A stretch of 64,000 nt of DNA, from contig CAKMJT010000004.1 in assembly GCA_927407015.1 (NCBI GenBank), forward strand, positions 62,001 through 126,000, in the 5' to 3' direction. The notes beneath the pieces were generated by a model, which had not been told where the DNA came from, searched no databases, and saw only the letters and a list, made by a program, of their open reading frames with translations. Numbering within the stretch: the first letter of the stretch is position 1; each line of letters begins with the position of its first letter. Below are positions 48,569 to 57,849 of the stretch, one piece after another. A program made the translations under genes and the position numbers. The DNA comes from an uncultured Proteiniphilum sp. (GTDB lineage: Bacteria > Bacteroidota > Bacteroidia > Bacteroidales > Dysgonomonadaceae).

Positions 48569-48958
48569 CTAGACACCCAGCCTCCTTTTCATCTCTTCAA
48601 CCTGTGATTCCCACAGGGCAATGGAATCACCCTTTTCATCAGGCTCGGCAAAATCGGTTATCTCCAGTGTCATATCGCCCGACAGATCCAGTTTGTGCAA
48701 CATGAATTCGAAATAGGAATTCTCCTCTTCTTCGTCGATCCATCTGTAACGAATACTTGACTGAGATTTCTGGTATACGATAACAGCCTTATTGCTGATT
48801 TTTCCCCATGTGAATGTGTAAACGGTCTCCGCCTCATTCATCGACACATCGTCTGCGAACCATTCCGAAAGACCGTCTATTTGGCTGATCATACGCCACA
48901 AACTGCTCAGGGTTGCGTTTCCCATAAGGAACTCGATATGGAATTTTTCTTTAGACAT
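48569..48958 (-). CDS. START-like (SRPBCC) domain protein
   Basis: MSKEKFHIEFLMGNATLSSLWRMISQIDGLSEWFADDVSMNEAETVYTFTWG; start at internal Met 48958. Confidence 0.88.
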   Translation of the reverse strand: MSKEKFHIEFLMGNATLSSLWRMISQIDGLSEWFADDVSMNEAETVYTFTWGKISNKAVIVYQKSQSSIRYRWIDEEEENSYFEFMLHKLDLSGDMTLEITDFAEPDEKGDSIALWESQVEEMKRRLGV

Positions 48959-49130
48959 TTGTAATTTGAAAAGTGGCCACAATATACAACAATTTTTGAA
49001 ATCATCTGCTAAAACGACAGATTTATTGTATTCGGGAGTAACCGCCTGAGTATCGCACCATCCAGGACGCAACGAAAAAGAGACTGACTCTTACTAAGAG
49101 ACAGCCTCTTTACATTTTTTAAATCATGTG

Positions 49131-51116
49131 TTACTGTACGGGGATATACTCTACAAAAGCCTCGATGGCTTCATAGGATGCCAGTCCCAATTTCCAGTAC
49201 ATATCGGCCGTAGCCCTGTTCCGTTCTTCCGAGCGTTGCCAGAATAACCGTTCGTCATCACCAAGGAATGGGGCGCTTTCCATCTGCGACTGATGTTTGA
49301 GAATCGCGTTTCTCTTCTGGCGGAGCTCTTCTGGCGAGAGAGGTACAGCCATTTCAATATGGTCTATCTCCCACTCCATCCAGGCACCGCGGTACATCCA
49401 GATGCGGCAATCGCGGAACCAGTCGTCCTCTTTCATCATATCTACAGCTCCCAGGATAGCATCGAGACACACCTTGTGTGTTCCGTGCGGGTCGGCCAGG
49501 TCGCCAGCCACATAGATCTGGTGGGGTTTGATGGTCTCAATAAAATCTTTTACGATGGTAACATCTTTTTCAGAGATGGGGCTCTTTTTGATTTTCCCAG
49601 TTTCATAAAAGGGCAGATCAAGAAAATGCACGTTTTCTTCGGCAAGACCTACATATCTGTCTGCAGAGCGTGCCTCTTCACGGCGTATTCGTCCTTTGAT
49701 GAAAAGTATGTCGGGGGTATCGATATCTTCTTTTGTTTTTTCGTGCATCAGATAATGCCGTATCATCTCGTATTTCTCGAGCAGATCTTTGTTTTCGGGG
49801 ACGAACTTCTTGCGCATGCTGTTCAGCACGGATATATAGCGAATGACCTCTTCATCTCCCACCGCGATGTTTCCCGATGTCTGATAGGCCATATGTACTT
49901 CATGTCCCTGATTCACCAGTCGCTGGAATGTCCCACCCATCGAGATCACATCATCATCGGGGTGAGGACTGAATATGATCACCCGTTTGGGATACGGTTT
50001 GGCTCTTTCGGGACGATGGGTGTCATCTGCATCCGGCTTGCCCCCGGGCCATCCGGTGATGGTGTGCTGCAGATCATTGAATATCTTAATATTAACATTA
50101 TAAGCGGATCCGTAGAGGGTGATCAGTTCACTCAACCCGTTGTCGTTGTAATCTTTGTTGGTCAGCTTTAGGATGGGCTTATCCACTACACCGCAGAGCC
50201 ACACTATAGCCCTGCGAATCAGCTTGCTGTTCCATTCACAATTGGTGACGAGCCAGGGGCGGCTGATGCGTGTGAGTTCCGATGCTGCAGCCAGGTCCAC
50301 GAAAACCTTTGCCTCAGGATGCGTTTGCAGGATGGAACCGGGAACCATGTCGGTAACCGGACCTTCCACAATATCCCTGACACTTTCTGCCTTCTGTTCA
50401 CTCCATGCCATCAGCGCAATCTTTTTAGATCCCATCATATCGGACAGGCCTATGGTAATCGCGCTCACCGGTACTTTATCCAGCGATCCGAAGTTACGGG
50501 CAATATCTTTTCTGGAATCACCGTCGAGCATGACGAGACGTGTTTGTGAATGGAGGCTGCTTCCCGGCATGTTGAATCCTACGTTCCCCTTACTGCCCAA
50601 GCCAAGCAGGAGATAGTCGAGTCCTCCTTTTTGGTTGAGACTCTTTTCAAACTCCTCGCAGTTTTCTGCAATCAAATCCTTTTCAATGGTTGCATCCGGA
50701 GAAAAGATGTTTGCTGGGTCAATATCAACCTGATTTAAAAAAAGGTCTTTCAGCATCTGTAGATTACTGAAAGAGAAGTCCATCACCGGATAGAACTCGT
50801 ATGTGTTAAAAACAATCAGATTGCTGAAACTTATCTTCTCTTCCCGGTGAAGCCTCACTAGTTCCTCATACACCGGAATGGGGGATACTCCTCCGCTTAT
50901 CCCCAGCATAAACGGTTCTCCTTTTTGCTGTTTTAGTATCATTTCATTCTCGATATCCTTCGCGATCTTTTTGGCAGCTTTTTTGGCTTCCTGATAGATG
51001 GCTACCGGCAGCTTTTCGTAGCGTGAAAGATTATATTCCTCGAAATCGTTTTCCGGCCTGTAATACTTCTTGGGAACCCGTTCCAGAGTAATGTGTGAAC
51101 TCAGATCTAATCTCAT
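49131..51116 (-). CDS. NagB-like domain fused to PIG-L/LmbE deacetylase domain
   Basis: N-terminal GlcN6P-isomerase-like fold (LGISGGVSPIPVYEELVRLHREEKISFSNLIVFNTYEFYP...GSKGNVGFNMPGSSLHSQTRLV) and C-terminal RVIIFSPHPDDDVISMGGTFQRLVNQGHEVHMAYQTSG. Confidence 0.9.
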   Translation of the reverse strand: MRLDLSSHITLERVPKKYYRPENDFEEYNLSRYEKLPVAIYQEAKKAAKKIAKDIENEMILKQQKGEPFMLGISGGVSPIPVYEELVRLHREEKISFSNLIVFNTYEFYPVMDFSFSNLQMLKDLFLNQVDIDPANIFSPDATIEKDLIAENCEEFEKSLNQKGGLDYLLLGLGSKGNVGFNMPGSSLHSQTRLVMLDGDSRKDIARNFGSLDKVPVSAITIGLSDMMGSKKIALMAWSEQKAESVRDIVEGPVTDMVPGSILQTHPEAKVFVDLAAASELTRISRPWLVTNCEWNSKLIRRAIVWLCGVVDKPILKLTNKDYNDNGLSELITLYGSAYNVNIKIFNDLQHTITGWPGGKPDADDTHRPERAKPYPKRVIIFSPHPDDDVISMGGTFQRLVNQGHEVHMAYQTSGNIAVGDEEVIRYISVLNSMRKKFVPENKDLLEKYEMIRHYLMHEKTKEDIDTPDILFIKGRIRREEARSADRYVGLAEENVHFLDLPFYETGKIKKSPISEKDVTIVKDFIETIKPHQIYVAGDLADPHGTHKVCLDAILGAVDMMKEDDWFRDCRIWMYRGAWMEWEIDHIEMAVPLSPEELRQKRNAILKHQSQMESAPFLGDDERLFWQRSEERNRATADMYWKLGLASYEAIEAFVEYIPVQ

Positions 51117-51162
51117 AATTCATGCTGATTAAAAAAACAATATGTATTCCTGCTATAATAAC

Positions 51163-52542
51163 CTACGAGGTGACATGTTTATTTTTGATGTTGCGTGTAA
51201 GACGGGCGTAAAAGAACAGTGCAATGGCCGAGACGGCGCCGACACCTACAAATACGTACCAGATGTAGTGTGCATGTTGTGTGGCCACAGCGTAACCTGC
51301 CGTATCCAGCACACCAGCCTCATTCATGAAGAGCCGCGGGTCGGGACAATACTTGTCCAGCAGGAATCCCGACAAACCGAAGGCAAACAGAAAGGAAAAA
51401 AAGGAATGGAGGTGGCTGAATCCAAGGTATAACCCCTCTTCCCCTTTCGGAGCCTGCAGTGAGAAGAACTCCAGGTAACGGGGCGAGATAAAACACTCTG
51501 CAATCGCCTGGAAAGCGATACCTACGACCATCATAAATGCCACGGGATGCAATCCCAGTATATAAGCCTCTCCCACCTGGCTCCCCAGAGACATCACCAA
51601 TGCCGACAGGGGGATAATCATCATACCTATCATCATGGAGGTGATAGCGCTTTGTTTTCTCATCAGTGAAGTGATAAAGTTGACCAATACAAACACAACA
51701 AGTGGATTTACGTTGGCATACCATCCGGGAGAAGCGCTCTCTCCGATCATGCGTATCACATATTTGGGCATGGTGGCATACATCTGGCTCTGGATCATCC
51801 AGAAGCCGCTCACAATGATGATCAGCAGCATCAGCCGACCGTTAAGTAACACCTTACCCATGGCATGGCCGATCTCCATAAAGCTTTTTCCTTTACCTTC
51901 TGTCCGGACTGATTTATACAAGAAATATACGGCAATAAGAGCCAGGAGCGTCATCGCCGCCGAGAAATAGTTTAGATAAACCAAACCCTGGTCGCCCATG
52001 CTTCTGCGCAAGGGGTCCACCACCGTCTTTCCGGTGAAAGCACCGATGTTCACCATCATATAAAACAGGGAGTAACCGCGTGCCCTGTTCTCGGGCGTTG
52101 TCTCGCGGGCGACCGTCCCCGAGATCACCGACTTGATGAAAGCACCTCCTATCACCACCAGGATCAGCGGAGCAATGATAGTCCAGCGGAGGTAACTCTC
52201 CTGTAACCCGGCATAGGTGGTGGTCATCTCATAATCGACCAGTCCCGCACTCTCCAGCATCGTGGGCAGGATGCCTAATCCGGTATAGCCTGCGGTCAGC
52301 AAGGTGAAAGCAATAATGATGGCAGTCCGAAAGCCGATCTTGTCGGCAAAGGCACCGGCAAACAACGGCAGCAGGTAAAGCGTCGCAGAGAATAACCCGG
52401 CAATCACTCCTGCTTCAATATCGGAGAATCCCCATACATTCGACAGGTAAAGGGTGATTACGATAAAAACGGCATAATAGGCGAGCCGCTCAAGCAGTTC
52501 GACGAAATTAGCTACCCAGAAAGGCTTAGAGAATTGAACCAT
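51163..52542 (-). CDS. MFS/POT-like transporter
   Basis: 459 aa multi-TM, NFVELLERLAYYAVFIVITLYLSNVWGFSDIEAGVIAGLFSATLYLLPLFAGAFADKIGFR; ENRARGYSLFYMMVNIGAFTGK. Confidence 0.87.
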   Translation of the reverse strand: MVQFSKPFWVANFVELLERLAYYAVFIVITLYLSNVWGFSDIEAGVIAGLFSATLYLLPLFAGAFADKIGFRTAIIIAFTLLTAGYTGLGILPTMLESAGLVDYEMTTTYAGLQESYLRWTIIAPLILVVIGGAFIKSVISGTVARETTPENRARGYSLFYMMVNIGAFTGKTVVDPLRRSMGDQGLVYLNYFSAAMTLLALIAVYFLYKSVRTEGKGKSFMEIGHAMGKVLLNGRLMLLIIIVSGFWMIQSQMYATMPKYVIRMIGESASPGWYANVNPLVVFVLVNFITSLMRKQSAITSMMIGMMIIPLSALVMSLGSQVGEAYILGLHPVAFMMVVGIAFQAIAECFISPRYLEFFSLQAPKGEEGLYLGFSHLHSFFSFLFAFGLSGFLLDKYCPDPRLFMNEAGVLDTAGYAVATQHAHYIWYVFVGVGAVSAIALFFYARLTRNIKNKHVTS

Positions 52543-52658
52543 CTGTATGGATTTAAATGGGAATTATTATCTCAAATTTTAATATTACGAACAAAGATAA
52601 AAAAAAAATTAATTATTTACCGGAATCCGGTGTAATTTAATGACGCAACAGGGTATTA

Positions 52659-55124
52659 TTATTCCAGATCAACCACCGTGATTCCCGCACCGCCAAACTG
52701 TACATGTTCATCCTGATAACGGGCAACGCCGTTCACGGTAGCCAGATATTGCCGGATGATCTGACGCAGGGCACCCGTACCGGTGCCATGCAGTATGCGC
52801 ACGCGGGCGATGCCCAACTGTATGGCATCATCCATAAAATACATCACAGCCTGCAATGCTTCGTCACCGCGCATCCCCCGCACATCGATATCTTGCCTGA
52901 AGTTCAGCTTGTGTTCGTGCATCAGGTCACGTGTATTGGAAGCCTTTTGTTCCTTTTTGACCTGATTCCTGCTCACCCGCTCCAGCTGGTCGAGCGCAAC
53001 GGTCGATTTGATCATTCCGAAAGCAACGGTCGCCTTTTTACCCGAAATCTCCAGGATCTCCCCCACGGTGGTCTGTCCTTTTATGCGGACAGCATTGCCC
53101 GTGGCAGGTTTCTCCTCCTGATTCATCACCTGATGGGATGCAACGGCCGGCTTGTTCCTTTTCATTTTCTTTGGTACCGTTGTCCCTTCAGCTGTTGTAC
53201 CGGCTGTTCCTATTTTCTCCCTGAACTGATTCAGCGATTGCCGGGCCAGTTTGGTAGCCTCTTTGTCGGCTTTTGTCTCCCTGATCTCACGGATGGTGTT
53301 CTCGATGCGGGCATTGCTTTCGGACAGCAGCTGCTCTGCCGTCTTGCGGGCCTCAGTCAGAATCTCCTTCTTCTGCTTGTTGATCACCTCCAGGTCTGCC
53401 TCATACTTAGCCGTCACCTCTTCGAGGTGCTTATGTTCACGGCGTATCTCATCCCTTTTACGTTCCCAGTATCTGCGGTCGCGCGAGATATCCTGCAGGT
53501 ACTTGTCCATGTTGATGTACTCGCTGCCCACAATCTCCGAGGCGTGAGCAATGACTTCCTCCGGCAGACCTATCTTACGGGCGATCTCCACGGCAAACGA
53601 GCTGCCGGGGTTACCGATGGAGAGCCTGAACAGCGGCTGCATCTCATGCCGGTTGTACAGCATGGCGCCATTCACCACCCCCTCATGCTCGTTGGCAAAA
53701 TGTTTCAGGTTCTGGTAGTGTGTGGTGATCACCCCGAACGACTGCTGCAGGTTGAACCGGTCGAGCAATGCCTCGGCAATAGCAGCACCTATCTGGGGTT
53801 CGGTGCCGCTGCCAAATTCATCGATAAGCAGCAGCGACTTTTCGTTGCAGTGCCGCTCGAAGAATTTCATGTTCAGCAAATGGGAACTATAGGTGGAGAG
53901 GTCGTTCTCAATGGACTGCTCATCACCTATGTCGATAAAGATATCGTTGAACATCCCCACCCGGGAGTTCTCCTTCATCGGGATCAGCAAGCCACATTGC
54001 ACCATGTATTGCAGCAGGCCGACGGTCTTGAGGCAGACCGATTTCCCTCCGGCGTTGGGCCCCGAGATCACCAGTATCCGGTTCGTACCTTCCATCGTGA
54101 TATCGAGCGGCACTATTTTCCTGTTCTGTTTTTTTAATGAGAGGTAAAGCAGGGGGTGCACCGCCTCCACCCAGTCCATCTGCTGCACGTTCTCCAGCGA
54201 TGGCCTGATAGCTCCTATCTGCAGGGCAAAAGTTGCTTTTGCCCGGGTAAAATCGATCTTCGCAAGGAACTCGTACGACTCCAGCAGGTCGGGCAGGTAA
54301 GGACGGAGGTAGCCGGTGAAATCGGTCAGAATCCGGATGATCTCCCGTCGTTCCTCGCCCTCCAGCTCGCGGATGCGGTTGTTGGCCTCCACCACTTCCG
54401 AGGGTTCAATAAAGACGGTCTTTCCCGATGCCGACTCGTCGTGCACGATCCCCCTGATCTTCCGTTTGAAGGAGGGGCTCACCGGTATCACCAGCCTGCC
54501 ATCGCGCATGCTCGGAGAGACATCCTTGTCCACGAACCCCTCTGCCTGTGCCTTGCGCAGGATTGCATTCAGGCTTTTCGAGATGCCGTTGGTGGTGGAG
54601 GTGAGCTCACGCCGGATATCGGACAACCGGGCGGAGGCGTTGTCTTTGATCTGGCCGAAACCATCGAGTATTGTGTCTATCTTCTTCGTAATCTCAGGAT
54701 AGGTAGTCACGTTTCCGGTGAGTGCCAGCAGGTAGGGATATTTGGCACCTTTCTCCTCGTCGCGGTGCAGGAAGGCGACGATACCGTTGATGGTCTGAAG
54801 CGAGCGGCGCAGTTCTAAGAGTGCACCCTGGTCCACCCACGATCCCTCCACACGGATATGACGCAGCACCGGTCTCATATCGTAGAAATGATCGGCCGGG
54901 AACGAATCCTCCTCCTGAAGGATGCGAACGAACTCCTCCGTCCTGGAAAGAGAGGCCACTATCTCTTCGTGAGAGACAGAAAAATGCATCTCTTCGACCT
55001 TCTCTCTTCCCAGCGTACTCAGACATTGGTCAGCAACCAGCTGGCGAACACGGGTGAATTCTATTTTTTGCTCGAAATTATCGGGGTAGATCACATTGTT
55101 GTTTTTGAGAATCGTGTGATACAC
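52659..55124 (-). CDS. mutS2: Endonuclease MutS2
   Basis: 821 aa; Walker A ISGPNAGGKSVCLKTVGLL, LLLIDEFGSGTEPQIGAAIAEALL, Smr domain IDVRGMRGDEALQAVMYFMDDAIQLGIARVRILHGTGTGALR. Confidence 0.97.
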   Translation of the reverse strand: MYHTILKNNNVIYPDNFEQKIEFTRVRQLVADQCLSTLGREKVEEMHFSVSHEEIVASLSRTEEFVRILQEEDSFPADHFYDMRPVLRHIRVEGSWVDQGALLELRRSLQTINGIVAFLHRDEEKGAKYPYLLALTGNVTTYPEITKKIDTILDGFGQIKDNASARLSDIRRELTSTTNGISKSLNAILRKAQAEGFVDKDVSPSMRDGRLVIPVSPSFKRKIRGIVHDESASGKTVFIEPSEVVEANNRIRELEGEERREIIRILTDFTGYLRPYLPDLLESYEFLAKIDFTRAKATFALQIGAIRPSLENVQQMDWVEAVHPLLYLSLKKQNRKIVPLDITMEGTNRILVISGPNAGGKSVCLKTVGLLQYMVQCGLLIPMKENSRVGMFNDIFIDIGDEQSIENDLSTYSSHLLNMKFFERHCNEKSLLLIDEFGSGTEPQIGAAIAEALLDRFNLQQSFGVITTHYQNLKHFANEHEGVVNGAMLYNRHEMQPLFRLSIGNPGSSFAVEIARKIGLPEEVIAHASEIVGSEYINMDKYLQDISRDRRYWERKRDEIRREHKHLEEVTAKYEADLEVINKQKKEILTEARKTAEQLLSESNARIENTIREIRETKADKEATKLARQSLNQFREKIGTAGTTAEGTTVPKKMKRNKPAVASHQVMNQEEKPATGNAVRIKGQTTVGEILEISGKKATVAFGMIKSTVALDQLERVSRNQVKKEQKASNTRDLMHEHKLNFRQDIDVRGMRGDEALQAVMYFMDDAIQLGIARVRILHGTGTGALRQIIRQYLATVNGVARYQDEHVQFGGAGITVVDLE

Positions 55125-55189
55125 ACAATTTAGATTGCAAAATTACAATTTTAAACCGAAAAGCGCTATTTTATCCATCCTAAAATATG

Positions 55190-55399
55190 AATCAGCCCCA
55201 GTTTCGAAAGAACCTACGGGTGGGTCTGGCTGCTGAAGTTGGATGAAGAACATTGCCGATCTGCCTTCACAGCATCCGTTAAAGAGGCAATTCACAAGGA
55301 TATCAGATTATCTGCTCATCAACGCCCTCCCCCATATTTTCGAGGGTAACTACGGTGGAGAGCACTGGCTGGCCTCTTTTGCCCTGATGGCACTGGAGT
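55190..55399 (+). pseudogene. Possible small gene remnant
   Basis: Frame 1: WVWLLKLDEEHC; frame 2 (ATG 55244): MKNIADLPSQHPLKRQFTRISDYLLINALPHIFEGNYGGEHWLASFALMALE*. Protein-like but short and frame-split. Confidence 0.35.
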
Positions 55400-55437
55400 G
55401 ATTTTTTCGGTTTTACGCCAATTTTTCGTTTTTGATG

Positions 55438-55468
55438 TTGCATAATTCAAAAAGATGTTCTACTTTTG
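55438..55468 (+). promoter_or_regulatory. Bacteroidetes-type promoter for tRNA
   Basis: TTG (55438-55440), 20 bp, TACTTTTG (55461-55468). Confidence 0.6.
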
Positions 55469-55506
55469 CACCTCGAATTTGGGAGTGAAACCCATCTTCA
55501 TATGTT

Positions 55507-55580
55507 GGCGAGATAGCTCAGTTGGTTAGAGCGCGCGATTCATAATCGCGAGGTCGGGGGATCATGCCCCCCTCTCGCTA
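55507..55580 (+). tRNA. tRNA with CAT anticodon (tRNA-Met, or tRNA-Ile2 if lysidine-modified)
   Basis: Acceptor GGCGAGA/TCTCGCT, D-stem GCTC/GAGC, anticodon arm CGCGA-TTCATAA-TCGCG, T-arm GGGGG-ATCATGC-CCCCC. Confidence 0.92.
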
Positions 55581-55589
55581 CAAATTATC

Positions 55590-55640
55590 AATCAAACACT
55601 TATCGATGTTTTTCGGTGAGCGTTTTTTATTTTGGGATCA
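55590..55640 (+). terminator. Terminator 3' of tRNA, homologous to 12446-12500
   Basis: CAAACACTTATCGATGTTTTTCGGTGAGCGTTTTTTATTTTGGGATCATTC versus AAAACACTTATCGATTTATTTCGGTGAGTGTTTTTCTTTTGTG...GGATCATTC. Confidence 0.6.
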
Positions 55641-55793
55641 TTCATCTGTCACACCGGGCAAACGCCGGGATACAACTACTATATTTCGTTGTTCTTAGGA
55701 TGGCCAAATAAGAACTTTGAAAGAACATTACACCTTTTTATTTTGTTAATAGGCTTACGGACTTTGTTTGAGATTACTTTACACTCCATCTAA

Positions 55794-56906
55794 ATGAAAT
55801 ATCTGGCCCCCATCCTTTTTCTGCTGATCGTATTAACCCTCACGGCAGCAGCGGTTTTTTACCTGTCGAAGCGCTTTGCGTTCTTCTTTCCCGTCCTGAC
55901 GATGAAGAACTGGGTATGGATCTTTGCAGCAGGACTGGTGTTCTCACTCATCGGGTCGATCGGTTTTCCGGTACTGTCGAATCCGTTCGTGAAAGTCTGG
56001 TCCGCTGCCGGCTCCGTCCTGCTTGGAGCGTTTATCCTGCTGCTGCTGTCACTCTCCGTAACCGACCTGCTGCAGCTGGCATTCAGGCTAGCACCTCCCC
56101 TGCGCGGCTCCATCACGCTGGGGCTGACTCTGGTCATCACGGCCTATGGCGTATGGAATGCCTTTCATATCCGGGTGAAAGAGGTGACCATTCCCATCAG
56201 TGGACTCACCGAGGAGATACGGGCGGTGCACCTCACCGATATACATCTGGGAAACTCCCGGGGAAAGAAACAGCTGGAGGAGATCGTCCGGATCACGAAG
56301 GAGCTGAACCCGGAGATTATCTTTCATACCGGCGATCTGTTTGACAGCAAAACACACTTCAACGGAAATGAAGATGTGCTGGATGCTTTTCAAACGATGG
56401 CGCTCCCTCACTACTTTGTGTTCGGAAATCACGATGAGCAGGTTGGCCTGATGCAGGTGCTCCGCCGGGTGAACGACAGCGGCATTATGGTACTGATGAA
56501 TAAGGTGGTTCGTTATAAGGAGCTGCAAATAGTAGGTCTCAACAACATGGCTGCCGACAGTGAGACCATCGACATTCACGCAACCAGCGACACCACGACC
56601 GTGGAAAGCGTGATGAACAGCCTGGATATCGATGCAGCGCAGCCCGTGCTGGTGCTGCATCACCGGCCCGACGGAATTGCCTATATGGCGGAGAAGGGCG
56701 CAGACCTGCTTCTCACGGGGCACACGCATGCCGGGCAGATGTTTCCCTTTACCCTGGTAGCCAAATGGATGTTCGGCTACAACAGGGGTCTATACAAATA
56801 TGAGGGGATGCACATTTATGTTTCCCAGGGCCTGGGCACCTTCTTTTCCCCCATCCGTTTCGGCACGCATTCAGAGATTGCATTGCTCAGGCTGATCCCG
56901 GCATAA
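55794..56906 (+). CDS. Membrane metallophosphoesterase
   Basis: N-terminal TMs; VHLTDIHLGN, HTGDLFD, FVFGNHD, LLTGHTHAGQMFP. Confidence 0.93.
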   Translation: MKYLAPILFLLIVLTLTAAAVFYLSKRFAFFFPVLTMKNWVWIFAAGLVFSLIGSIGFPVLSNPFVKVWSAAGSVLLGAFILLLLSLSVTDLLQLAFRLAPPLRGSITLGLTLVITAYGVWNAFHIRVKEVTIPISGLTEEIRAVHLTDIHLGNSRGKKQLEEIVRITKELNPEIIFHTGDLFDSKTHFNGNEDVLDAFQTMALPHYFVFGNHDEQVGLMQVLRRVNDSGIMVLMNKVVRYKELQIVGLNNMAADSETIDIHATSDTTTVESVMNSLDIDAAQPVLVLHHRPDGIAYMAEKGADLLLTGHTHAGQMFPFTLVAKWMFGYNRGLYKYEGMHIYVSQGLGTFFSPIRFGTHSEIALLRLIPA

Positions 56907-57057
56907 GTATCAATTCTTTTTGTAGAAGCCTGTTTCTCACTTTTTTTATTGCCATAAAAACCATATATTTGCATCAGACAACAAGGTGACACGTGAAAAA
57001 TTCAGCACCGCAGGGAATGAACATCTGCAGCGAACAGTTTCAAATAATTTTTTTAAT

Positions 57058-57798
57058 ATGTGTTTTACAATATCCGTGGAGAAGAAAGCGAAAGAGGCCA
57101 TCAGGGAATACCTGAAGTCCAACGCCGGTGTGCAGATGCAGATTGATTTCGATGAGATGCTTTATCTTGTGTCGGGCTACTCCCATCCGAAGCTCCCCAT
57201 CCTCAGAGAGGGCGCTGTCACCCTGTCGGAATGGGGGCTGATTCCATCGTTTGCCATGGCGGAAAACACCGATGAGCTGCAGCAGATGACGCTCAATGCC
57301 CGTGCCGAAACGGTCTATCAGAAAGCTTCCTATAAGAAATTAATCGTCAGCCAGCGGTGTGTACTCGTGGTGGATGGCTTCTTCGAGTGGCGCCATGATA
57401 ACGACAGGAAATATCCTTACTACATTTACCCGAAGGACGGGTCGGTCTTCTACCTCGGCTGCATCTACAACTCATGGGTGAACAAGGTGACCGGCGAGGT
57501 GCGCGACACCTTTTCCATCATCACCACAGATGCCAACCCGCTGATGGAGAGGATTCACAACACCAAAAAGAGAATGCCGCTCATCCTGCACCGCGACGAT
57601 ATCGCTTCCTGGATCAACCCGGAGACCCCTAAGACAACGGTCGGCCGCCTGATGAAGCCCTATCCCGAAAGTGTCATGAGCGCACACACCATCTCTGTTG
57701 ATGCGGGAAACCCGCGGAAAAACAGGAATATCCCGGAGATCAAAGAGGAGGTGAGGTACCCGGAAGTGGGCACACCGGAACAGCATCAATTATGGTAA
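57058..57798 (+). CDS. SOS response-associated peptidase (YedK/HMCES)
   Basis: Mature Cys2 (MCFTIS), LNARAETVYQKASYKKLIVSQRCVLVVDGFFEWR, TKKRMPLIL. Confidence 0.93.
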   Translation: MCFTISVEKKAKEAIREYLKSNAGVQMQIDFDEMLYLVSGYSHPKLPILREGAVTLSEWGLIPSFAMAENTDELQQMTLNARAETVYQKASYKKLIVSQRCVLVVDGFFEWRHDNDRKYPYYIYPKDGSVFYLGCIYNSWVNKVTGEVRDTFSIITTDANPLMERIHNTKKRMPLILHRDDIASWINPETPKTTVGRLMKPYPESVMSAHTISVDAGNPRKNRNIPEIKEEVRYPEVGTPEQHQLW

Positions 57799-57849
57799 CA
57801 TCATCATCACGGCGACAAACAGGTTCAATACAGGTATATAAACAAGCAT

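Noticed and set aside
49293-50171. 292-aa plus-strand ORF antisense to the NagB/PIG-L gene
   Set aside because: Overlaps conserved motifs on the other strand; no credible protein features.
52704-54137. 477-aa plus-strand ORF antisense to mutS2
   Set aside because: Lies wholly inside the unmistakable MutS2 gene; composition (His/Leu/Val-rich, no domain) is typical of a shadow ORF.
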